Positions 33,180 through 43,535 of a stretch of DNA of 64,000 nucleotides are shown in pieces. The stretch is from Pratylenchus scribneri (Eukaryota > Nematoda > Chromadorea > Rhabditida > Pratylenchidae): NCBI GenBank assembly GCA_030063045.1, contig JAQSEB010000021.1:2480001-2544000 (forward strand), read 5' to 3'. Below the pieces are notes generated by a model. It did no database searches, was not told the origin of the DNA, and worked only from the letters and a program-made list of their open reading frames with translations. Both the position numbers and the translations under genes were made by a program. How positions within the stretch are numbered: position 1 is the first letter of the stretch; every line of letters begins with the position of its first letter.

Positions 33180-34679
33180 TAATTAAAATCTGAATAAAAT
33201 TATTTTTCCTCATTATTTGAAATTTTATTCCGAAATTTCAGAGGAAAAATAAATTTTCTAATATTCTAGGGATAATTTCTTCAAAAAATACTAATTTTAG
33301 TAAAATTCATTATAAAATATATTTAGAATTAAATTCCTAATAAAAACATTTTTTGAAGTATTTCGTCAAAAATGCATTTTCAGATGAATTTATCTAAAAA
33401 TAATTTTTATGAAGGAATTCTATCGAAAATATATTTTATAAGGAATTTTACCATAAATTAATATTTTGGAAGAAATTCAGATGAAAAGAAATTTTAATAA
33501 AAATTCTGACTAAAATATACGAAGAAATTCCATAAAAAACATATTTCCTTTCAGAAAACTTTCTGTTTCATTCCCAAAAAATTTCTCACTAAAAAACTAT
33601 CAGAAAAATAAATTTCCTCCTAAATAATTTCCAAAAAGTTTCAAAGAAAAATTATTTCTGTTACCATTTCCTCCAAATTTTCGATTCCCCTTCCCTTGGT
33701 ATTTCTGACTAAAATCCTATTAGAAAAGTATATTTCCTTCAAAATTTTTTTCCAGAAAATTTCTGACTAAAATTCATAAAAAATTCCATGAAAATGGATA
33801 TATTTCTTTCAGGCAATTTTTCAATTCCCATTTCCGGGGTGCTTCTGACTAAATTCCTAACAGAAAACTAAATTTCCTTCAAAATTTTTTCCAAAAAGTT
33901 TCCGGAAATAATTATTTCAATTTCCTTTTCCAACAATTTTTCAATTCCCATTTCCGGGGTGCTTCTGACTAAATTCCTAACAGAAAACTAAATTTCCTTC
34001 AAAATTTTTTCCAAAAAGTTTCCGGAAATAATTATTTCAATTTCCTTTTCCAACAATTTTTCAATTCCCTTTTCCGGGGTGCTTCTGACTAAATTCCTAA
34101 CAGAAAACTAAATTTCCTTCAAAATTTTTTCCAAAAAGTTTCCGGAAATAATTATTTCAATTTCCTTTTCCAACAATTTTTCAATTCCCATTTCCGGGGT
34201 GCTTCTGACTAAATTCCTAACAGAAAACTAAATTTCCTTCAAAATTTTTTCCAAAAAGTTTCCGGAAATAATTATTTCAATTTCCTTTTCCAACAATTTT
34301 TCAATTCCCTTTTCCGGGGTGCTTCTGACTAAATTCCTAACAGAAAACTAAATTTCCTTCAAAATTTTTTCCAAAAAGTTTCCGGAAATAATTATTTCAA
34401 TTTCCTTTTCCAACAATTTTTCAATTCCCTTTTCCGTAATAAGTTCTCTTATTTTTCTCGAAGAAATGAAAGTCGTTTCCTTTTTTGGAGGGAAAATGAG
34501 CAGAAAAATTTAGGAAATATTATGGAATTTCTTCTAAAATTTATTTTTCCTCTGAAATTTTTGTCGAAATATGTGTTTCCGCCGAATTTCTAAGAATATT
34601 TCTGTTACCTTTTTTGGAGGGAAAATGGCGGAAATGAGTTGGGATTTCCTTGGAAATGCAATATTTTTGTATGTCTGGG
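33180..34679. repeat. AT-rich array with five copies of a 120-bp unit
   Basis: 33823-34437 holds about five exact or near-exact 120-bp units (TTTCCGGGGTGCTTCTGAC ... CAACAATTTTTCAATTCCC). On both sides are diverged relatives of the same GAAATTT/CTGACTAAAATTCC motifs. Ends at 34679, where Srt sequence resumes. Confidence 0.92.
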
Positions 34680-35279
34680 ATAGATGGAGTCAGCCATGAC
34701 ATTTAATATAGAAATTAAAAAAACTTGCAAAAATGCCTTCAAAATTACAATAAATTGAAGAAAAATATTCTTTCCAACCTTTTTTTGTGGACCCGAAATG
34801 ACATGGCCCAATCCAAATGATCGCGTTTTTATGCATATTCCAATGATAAATATGCCATAAAAGAGAGGTGAAAAAATTACAATAATGCTATCATGAACGT
34901 CAACTAACGGCACAATAAATTCGCCATTCAAATCTTCACGATAGCCAAAGAATGGGTTAATGGACCAAGCGAAAATGATGCTGGAAAATAAGGCCGGTTT
35001 CGTGAAAATAGCGTTCCAGAGGGCGTAAATTGTGTAAAATGAGAGCCAAATGTGAATACGAAATCCGGAGAAAAGAATTTCGGCTATGGAAGGAGATAAA
35101 TTGTCTAAACAACGATTGAAAGCTAAAATCTGTGGAAAAACAAAAGTGAATTTCCATATTATTAAATGAAATTTTCAAATGAATTTTTATCTTTTAATTC
35201 AAACAATTTATTTAAATTAAAATTGATTATTTAAATCAAAAAATTACCAGATCCGCAATGCTCTCGGCATTCCAGAAAA
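34680..35279 (-). pseudogene. Srt receptor remnant B: exons 2, 3 and part of 4
   Basis: Minus-strand exon 2 (35248-35279, FWNAESIADL), exon 3 (34779-35129, starts ILAFNRCLD) and the 5' part of exon 4 (34680-34736, AFLQVFLISILNVMADSIY) align with the intact Srt gene at 46484-48181. Exon 1 is absent. Exon 4 breaks at 34680 after SIY. The open frame within exon 3 is undamaged, so the breaks are recent or purely structural. The missing end probably lies at 25773-25917. Confidence 0.8.
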
Positions 35280-35285
35280 CTAGAA

Positions 35286-35718
35286 AAATTATTTTATATC
35301 CCAATTTGGGAATATTATGTTGTTGGTGTTGCTGGACCATAACCGTGATCCCATTCATATGCTGGACTTGTTTGGGCCAAAATATTTTGTAGAACATCAT
35401 TCGGCAATCATGATGGATTGTTTTATTCAAAGCTAAATAAATGACTGGCGGAAAACCGTGCACATGGAACCTTGGAAATTATTTATTATTCATTGCGTTT
35501 AAATGCATGATAAAAAATTTTTCGGCAATCAATATAAAAAATAACTTTCCTAAATTAATTTTGGATGTTAAACTAAAGCAAATACGAAAACATTTTTTGC
35601 TCATATTTGACCATTTTGTTAAGGAGGATGCCATATAATTTACGAAAAATTTTTTAAAAAAAATTCTACCATGCAAATTGGGCAATAGTAACAAGCCATT
35701 GTGGGGGAAGGATGTAAT
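35286..35718 (-). pseudogene. Srt receptor remnant A: end of exon 4 and exon 5
   Basis: The 3' end of exon 4 (35670-35718, ILPPQWLVTIAQFAW) and most of exon 5 (35286-35470, HVHGFPPVIYLALNKTI onwards) of a second Srt copy. Upstream it is cut by the satellite at about 35719. Downstream it runs straight into exon 2 of remnant B, so the last codons of A and exon 1 of B are lost. This fits unequal recombination between two tandem Srt genes. Confidence 0.78.
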
Positions 35719-38700
35719 GGAAGAGTTCAGGAAGAGTTCAGTGAGAGTTCAGGAAGAGTTCAGTGAGAGTTCAGGAAGAGTTCAGTGAGAGTTCAGGAAG
35801 AGTTCAGTGAGAGTTCAGGAAGAGTTCAGTGAGAGTTCAGGAAGAGTTCAGTAAGAGTTCAGGAAGAGTTCAGTGAGAGTTCAGGAAGAGTTCAGTGAGA
35901 GTTCAGGAAGAGTTCAGTGAGAGTTCAGGAAGAGTTCAGTAAGAGTTCAGGAAGAGTTCAGTGAGAGTTCAGGAAGAGTTCAGTGAGAGTTCAGGAAGAG
36001 TTCAGTAAGAGTTCAGGAAGAGTTCAGTGAGAGTTCAGGAAGAGTTCAGTGAGAGTTCAGGAAGAGTTCAGTGAGAGTTCAGTAAGAGTTCAGTAAGAGT
36101 TCAGTGAGAGTTCAGGAAGAGTTCAGTGAGAGTTCAGGAAGAGTTCAGTAAGAGTTCAGGAAGAGTTCAGTGAGAGTTCAGGAAGAGTTCAGTGAGAGTT
36201 CAGGAAGAGTTCAGTGAGAGTTCAGGAAGAGTTCAGTGAGAGTTCAGGAAGAGTTCAGTGAGAGTTCAGGAAGAGTTCAGTGAGAGTTCAGGAAGAGTTC
36301 AGTGAGAGTTCAGGAAGAGTTCAGTGAGAGTTCAGTAAGAGTTCAGTAAGAGTTCAGTGAGAGTTCAGGAAGAGTTCAGTGAGAGTTCAGGAAGAGTTCA
36401 GTGAGAGTTCAGGAAGAGTTCAGTAAGAGTTCAGGAAGAGTTCAGTGAGAGTTCAGGAAGAGTTCAGTAAGAGTTCAGGAAGAGTTCAGTAAGAGTTCAG
36501 TAAGAGTTCAGTGAGAGTTCAGGAAGAGTTCAGTGAGAGTTCAGGAAGAGTTCAGTGAGAGTTCAGGAAGAGTTCAGTAAGAGTTCAGGAAGAGTTCAGT
36601 GAGAGTTCAGGAAGAGTTCAGTGAGAGTTCAGGAAGAGTTCAGTGAGAGTTCAGGAAGAGTTCAGTGAGAGTTCAGGAAGAGTTCAGGAAGAGTTCAGTA
36701 AGAGTTCAGGAAGAGTTCAGTGAGAGTTCAGTAAGAGTTCAGTAAGAGTTCAGTGAGAGTTCAGGAAGAGTTCAGTGAGAGTTCAGGAAGAGTTCAGTGA
36801 GAGTTCAGGAAGAGTTCAGTGAGAGTTCAGGAAGAGTTCAGTGAGAGTTCAGGAAGAGTTCAGGAAGAGTTCAGTGAGAGTTCAGTAAGAGTTCAGGAAG
36901 AGTTCAGTGAGAGTTCAGTAAGAGTTCAGGTCAGTGAGAGTTCAGGAAGAGTTCAGTGAGAGTTCAGGAAGAGTTCAGTGAGAGTTCAGGAAGAGTTCAG
37001 TGAGAGTTCAGTAAGAGTTCAGGAAGAGTTCAGTGAGAGTTCAGGAAGAGTTCAGTGAGAGTTCAGTAAGAGTTCAGGAAGAGTTCAGTGAGAGTTCAGG
37101 AAGAGTTCAGTGAGAGTTCAGGAAGAGTTCAGTGAGAGTTCAGTAAGAGTTCAGGAAGAGTTCAGTGAGAGTTCAGGAAGAGTTCAGTGAGAGTTCAGTA
37201 AGAGTTCAGGAAGAGTTCAGTAAGAGTTCAGTGAGAGTTCAGGAAGAGTTCAGTGAGAGTTCAGGAAGAGTTCAGTGAGAGTTCAGGAAGAGTTCAGTGA
37301 GAGTTCAGGAAGAGTTCAGGAAGAGTTCAGTGAGAGTTCAGTAAGAGTACAGGAAGAGTTCAGTGAGAGTTCAGTAAGAGTTCAGTAAGAGTTCAGTAAG
37401 AGTTCAGGAAGAGTTCAGTGAGAGTTCAGTAAGAGTTCAGGAAGAGTTCAGTGAGAGTTCAGGAAGAGTTCAGTAAGAGTTCAGGAAGAGTTCAGTGAGA
37501 GTTCAGTAAGAGTTCAGTAAGAGTTCAGTGAGAGTTCAGTAAGAGTTCAGTGAGAGTTCAGGAAGAGTTCAGTAAGAGTTCAGGAAGAGTTCAGTGAGAG
37601 TTCAGGAAGAGTTCAGTGAGAGTTCAGGAAGAGTTCCGTGAGAGTTCAGGAAGAGTTCAGTGAGAGTTCAGGAAGAGTTCAGTAAGAGTTCAGGAAGAGT
37701 TCAGTAAGAGTTCAGGAAGAGTTCAGGAAGAGTTCAGTAAGAGTTCAGGAAGAGTTCAGTGAGAGTTCAGTAAGAGTTCAGTGAGAGTTCGGTAAGAGTT
37801 CAGTAAGAGTTCAGTGAGAGTTCAGTAAGAGTTCAGTGAGAGTTCAGGAAGAGTTCAGTAAGAGTTCAGTAAGAGTTCAGTGAGAGTTCAGGAAGAGTTC
37901 AGTGAGAGTTCAGGAAGAGTTCAGTGAGAGTTCAGGAAGAGTTCAGTGAGAGTTCAGTAAGAGTTCAGGAAGAGTTCAGTGAGAGTTCAGGAAGAGTTCA
38001 GTGAGAGTTCAGTAAGAGTTCAGGAAGAGTTCAGTGAGAGTTCAGTAAGAGTTCAGTAAGAGTTCAGTGAGAGTTCAGGAAGAGTTCAGTGAGAGTTCAG
38101 GAAGAGTTCAGTGAGAGTTCAGGAAGAGTTCAGTGAGAGTTCAGGAGGAGTTCAGGAAGAGCAGTGAGAGTTCAGTAAGAGTTCAGTAAGAGTTCAGTGA
38201 GAGTTCAGGAAGAGTTCAGTAGTTCAGTAAGAGTTCAGGAAGAGTTCAGTAAGAGTTCAGGAAGAGTTCAGTAAGAGTTCAGTAAGAGTTCAGTAAGAGT
38301 TCAGGAAGAGTTCAGTAAGAGTTCAGGAAGAGTTCAGTGAGAGTTCAGGAAGAGTTCAGGAAGAGTTCAGTAAGAGTTCAGTGAGAGTTCAGTGAGAGTT
38401 CAGTGAGAGTTCAGGAAGAGTTCAGGAAGAGTTCAGTAAGAGTTCAGGAAGAGTTCAGTGAGAGTTCAGGAAGAGTTCAGGAAGAGTTCAGTAAGAGTTC
38501 AGTGAGAGTTCAGGAAGAGTTCAGTAAGAGTTCAGGAAGAGTTCAGTAAGAGTTCAGGAAGAGTTCAGGAAGAGTTCAGTAAGAGTTCAGGAAGAGTTCA
38601 GTGAGAGTTCAGGAAGAGTTCAGTAAGAGTTCAGGAAGAGTTCAGGAAGAGTTCAGGAAGAGTTCAGGAAGAGTTCAGGAAGAGTTCAGTGAGAGTTCAG

Positions 38701-39506
38701 GAAGAGTTCAGGAAGAGTTCAGTAAGAGTTCAGTAAGAGTTCAGTGAGAGTTCAGGAAGAGTTCAGTAAGAGTTCAGTAAGAGTTCAGTAAGAGTTCAGG
38801 AAGAGTTCAGTAAGAGTTCAGGAAGAGTTCAGTGAGAGTTCAGGAAGAGTTCAGTAAGAGTTCAGGAAGAGTTCAGGAAGAGTTCAGTAAGAGTTCAGTG
38901 AGAGTTCAGGAAGAGTTCAGTAGTTCAGTAAGAGTTCAGGAAGAGTTCAGTAAGAGTTCAGGAAGAGTTCAGTAAGAGTTCAGTAAGAGTTCAGTAAGAG
39001 TTCAGGAAGAGTTCAGGAAGAGTTCAGTAAGAGTTCAGTAAGAGTTCAGTAAGAGTTCAGAAAGAGTTCAGTAAGAGTTCAGGAAGAGTTCAGTAAGAGT
39101 TCAGTAAGAGTTCAGTAAGAGTTCAGGAAGAGTTCAGGAAGAGTTCAGGAAGAGTTCAGGAAGAGTTCAGTAAGAGTTCAGGAAGAGTTCAGTAAGAGTT
39201 CAGTAAGAGTTCAGTAAGAGTTCAGTAAGAGTTCAGGAAGAGTTCAGTAAGAGTTCAGTAAGAGTTCAGTAAGAGTTCAGGAAGAGTTCAGTAAGAGTTC
39301 AGGAAGAGTTCAGTAAGAGTTCAGTAAGAGTTCAGGAAGAGTTCAGTAAGAGTTCAGTAAGAGTTCAGGAAGAGTTCAGTAAGAGTTCAGTAAGAGTTCA
39401 GGAAGAGTTCAGGAAGAGTTCAGGAAGAGTTTAGTAAGAGTTCAGGAAGAGTTCAGTAAGAGTTCAGGAAGAGTTCAGGAAGAGTTCAGTAAGAGTTCAG
39501 GAAGAA
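35719..39506. repeat. 11-bp GTTCAG satellite, array 3
   Basis: About 345 units. The left part (to about 38.15 kb) is dominated by strictly alternating GAAG and TGAG units. The right part (38.2-39.5 kb) copies the variant order of array 2's right end, marker for marker. Two different amplification histories meet near 38.15 kb. Confidence 0.97.
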
Positions 39507-42165
39507 AAAAGTGGACCTAAACCTGATAAGGATTGGTGGACGATTGTCCGAAATGGGACGATTTTCCGAAATCTTTAGCATGTACTATTTCCACTAGACT
39601 CCTATGCTCCGAAGCCCATAGTCCCTAGCCTCTACTCTGATTTCGGACAATCGTCCTTTAGGAAAATCGTCCCTCGACCTTGATAAGTACCTTCAAGCCT
39701 ATAAAATCAGCGGCAATAGGGCAAACATGATAAATATTTTATTGATTTAATTTTTGCAACCATAAAAATCAAATTTGATAATTTTATTTACTGTTTATTA
39801 TTTATTCAATTAAAATAAAATGCTAAATATTATAAAATGAACTTTTTTATTACTAATTTTTTTATCATTTTATATTCAAAAAATGCTCAAATCAATGGCA
39901 TGTCGATTTCCGAATTCCATCGCCTTTCTCATTCAGCTCGAAGCATTCGCCCACTTTCAGGTTCAATTTCTTCCCCCAAGCTTCATTTGCCTATAATTTT
40001 TATTCGAAATTATATAATAAAAATATATTATTACATCATTTCGGATAACACGGCGAATTAGGCAAGGTGAATTCTCACAAGATAATTCAAATTGGGCCTA
40101 AATATTTATAATTAAATTAATTTAATTTCAAATAATTTACTGGATTTATGATGGCCAAAAGAATGAAAATAACGATAAAAATTGAAGTATGTGTGAATTT
40201 ATTCATTTGAAAAAACAATTTTCCTTTTTTGGGAGTGCTAAATGAGAATTTATAACTTTACTTTTAAATACCGGTTTTGAAGGCAATTTCCATCATTTAT
40301 TTATGATAGATAGGACAAAAATAAAAAGATAAAATAATGATGGATTGATTTTTTGGAAAATTCTTCAATATTTGGTGGAATTAAAAGTGTTCAAAAAATC
40401 AATTTTTAGACTGCAATTCTCACATAATTTATATATTATTATTTTTTATTATATTTTGCTTCTAGAAATAATCTTCCAATCAATTGCCGCAAGATGTTTT
40501 TCGCATTCTATTAGGTCCAATCAATTCATTCAATTCGAAGCAATCTCCCAATTTCAAGTCCATTTTCTCCTCATGGCCTTCATTTGGCTGAATTTAATAA
40601 TTTTAGTAATTAATTTTTTTTTAAGCGAAATTAGTTTTATCAGCACAAATTTATTAGAATCTCTCTAATGGCGGCGAATTATACAAGGTGTATTGTATTG
40701 TCACAATACAACATTGATCGGGCCTAAAAATTTTAAATTTAATATTTTTATTTCCCATCAATTTACCGAATTTATTTTGGCAAAAACGATTAAAAGAATA
40801 GTAAAAAATGGAAATTTATTCATTTAAATATTTAAAGAATAATTTTACAATTTTACTTTATTTGCTGAAATTAAAAAAGAATTTGAAGTTAATAAATACT
40901 AGTTTTGAGGGCAATCTCCTTTATATTTATTATGGAGAGTCCAAAAATAAAAAAAAAAGTTTAAAAAAATGATAGATTATTTTTCGAGCAATTTTTCCAT
41001 TTAATACAAAGAAATTTCCGCTATCGAATTTTGCGTATTAAATCAATTTTTATTTGAATATCAGCTTTATGTTTTAACAAATTTGTAATTATTTTATTGT
41101 CCTGACTCCTGTTAGGATAAGTTGATATTAATTTGTTTGGAAATTGCAATTTTGATCAAAAAAGCAATAAAATAGATCAAATCCAACAGCTTGGACCAAC
41201 TTTCAGGCCATTTTTTAATCAATAATTATTAAAATTTTCTAGAGAAAGAGATAATTCAATAACCTAAAATTCTTATTAATGATTTGAAAGATTATTGAGA
41301 TATTTGCTAATTTGTACTTCAAATTTCCATGAATTTTAATTCCAAGTGAATGAAATAAATGAATTAAAAATGTTTTCTATTAAATTTTCTCAGATTTTTT
41401 TAAATTAATTCAATCTTAAATTGTATTGTCAGATATTTCTCACAATTAATACAAATAATTTTCGCTTAATGAACTTCATTAGAAATTTTTATAAAATTAA
41501 TTAAAATTGCAAAAAAAAATTTAAACTTGGAGACAAATATTTTCATCCAATGTAGACTTTAAAAAAAATTATGAAAAACGAGTCCTAGGGGTAATTTTTG
41601 TGATCACGAATCTAAGCTTGAAATTAAGCTCAACCAATATTTTGCCATATGCTCCGAGCCCTATCCGTTAATTCTAGTGTAATCCCTAATCTTAAGCTGA
41701 AATCATAGTAATACTATTGAAAATAAAAACGGTCATAACTTTTTTAATTTTCAGTTTTATGCGAAATTTTCAACTTTAAATTTCATGTAATTCACGTCAT
41801 TGACGTGAAAGGCAAAAAATTAACTCGGATTCATGATCCGCACACAAAATTACTCATAGTTCATGAATTTCATAAATTTTGGTGAGAGTGGCACAAAATG
41901 GAAAAGTATCTAGACTTCTTTCTTCGAACTTTAGATAGGCAACAAATATTAGGTAAATTAAAGTAGGAAAAATATTTTTGCAAATGATCACGCAAATTTC
42001 AGTTTACTATTGGTTTTTTTTCGTTCGTAAATTGACAACAAAAATGTGCTTTTACCATCCGCGAACACCAAACCCCCCCCCCTAATCTTTCTCACGCAAT
42101 TACAAAATTTTTCTTGGCTTTTTCTTATTTTTTAGAACTCATGTTCCTATCATTCATTTTCAAAT
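39507..42165. repeat. Segmental duplication, copy 2, upstream part
   Basis: Matches 19091-21900. It is near-identical to about 41397, then diverges by substitutions and small deletions. No gene called here. Confidence 0.85.
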
Positions 42166-42236
42166 TTTTTGACTAATTCAAACATTTTTTCCAATTTAAA
42201 AAAGAGGATTGGTATAAATAATATTTTCTTGTTTTA

Positions 42237-42886
42237 TTATACGTCGCTCACATAAAAAACGCAAAAAGTTTGCAGAAAAAAAGATAATGGAAAAAGAGGA
42301 GGGCATTTGCTGCATGCGTTTTTTCTGCAAATTTGGGTGCTCACATAAAAATGCGTTTTCTGCAAAAAAGTAGACGCATGCAGAAAAAACGCAAATTGGG
42401 TGCTCACATAAAAATGCGTTTTCTGCAAAAAAGTAGACGCATGCAGAAAAAACGCAAATTGGGTGCTCACATAAAAATGCGTTTTCTGCAAAAAAATAGA
42501 CGCATTTGCAGAAAATTGGAAATGATCGGCCGATCATTTTTTTGCAGAAAATTTTTTTCTGCAAGTTCTGAACGCATATGAAAATGTAGGAATTTCGATC
42601 CCGAAAAATTTCGACGGGGGTTTTCGACTATGCTTAATCCAATGGTGCTTTTAAAAAATTTTTTTAGCTAAATTTTGAACCAATTTCTGATTATAAAAAA
42701 TTAATTTTCTAAAAATGCAGAAAATTTTGTGCTCACATAAAAAACGCATGCATTTTTTCTGTATGCGTTTTTTCTGCATGCAGTTTCTGCAAATTTTATG
42801 TGAGCACCCAGCCATTTGCAGAAACTGCATGCAGAAAAAACGCATGCAGAAAAAATGCATGCGTTTTTTATGTGAGCGAGGTATTA
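42237..42886. mobile_element. Fold-back element with CGCTCACATAAAAAACGCA ends and 62-bp internal repeats
   Basis: Terminal inverted repeat CGCTCACATAAAAAACGCA (about 42245; inverse ending about 42880), flanked by TAC/GTA. The interior has three tandem copies of a roughly 62-bp unit (GTGCTCACATAAAAATGCG ... GCAGAAAAAACGCAAATTG) and many inverted GCATGCAGAAAAAA words. Absent from duplication copy 1, so it inserted after the duplication. Open frames here are reflections of the repeat. Confidence 0.75.
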
Positions 42887-42942
42887 ATCAAATTCAACAT
42901 AATTCTTTTCATTATTAAAATCATCCTTGCTTCATATATATT

Positions 42943-43432
42943 AGAGCTGTTTTCATGATTCTTGACTCCGATTCTGCCTCCTGACTCCGGGCTTTAAAAA
43001 TTTTAGCTCCAATTCCGGACTCATCAGGGGTTTCCAATTTTTGACTCCGGCTCCAGCTCCGGAGTCATTCCAAAACTCGACTCGGACTCCGGAGTCCGTC
43101 TCCGCAGAAAATTTTTTTAATTTAGACTTCGATTTGACTCCGGATTTTTTTATAGCTTTGCAAATATGATACAAAATTTGGGAGAAAAATTTCAATTTTA
43201 GTCAAAATAAACTGAAAAAATTTATATTTAAAATAATTAGAAGGGAAAAAATTTGAAAAATTACAAAAAAAAATGTTAAAAAGGGCAATTTTTCTGATAA
43301 AAATCCGGAGTCGACCGGAGTATGGAGTCGTTTAAAAAGTTTTACTCCGACACCGGACTCCCGTCTTTCAATTTTTGACTCCAACTCCGGAGCGGAGCCC
43401 GAGTTGGAGTCGGAATCGGAAACAGATCTGTG
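42943..43432. mobile_element. Fold-back element rich in GACTCCGGAGTC
   Basis: AGAGCTGTTTTC at the left and GAAACAGATCT at the right form imperfect terminal inverted repeats. The interior is packed with GACTCCG / CGGAGTC words in both orientations. It lies only in copy 2 of the duplication, just upstream of the receptor gene. No coding potential. Confidence 0.65.
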
Positions 43433-43535
43433 ATATACACTATAAATTTAACGACGATTCTGTCTTTTAGCATATCATCTAATTTATTCATTTCATATTT
43501 ACTCTTTCTATTTTTAAGCATCTAATCAAAATCAA

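Noticed and set aside
42196..42918. ORFs of 60-120 codons rich in repeated FAENAFLCEHPI-like text
   Set aside because: They follow the 62-bp internal repeats of a fold-back element.
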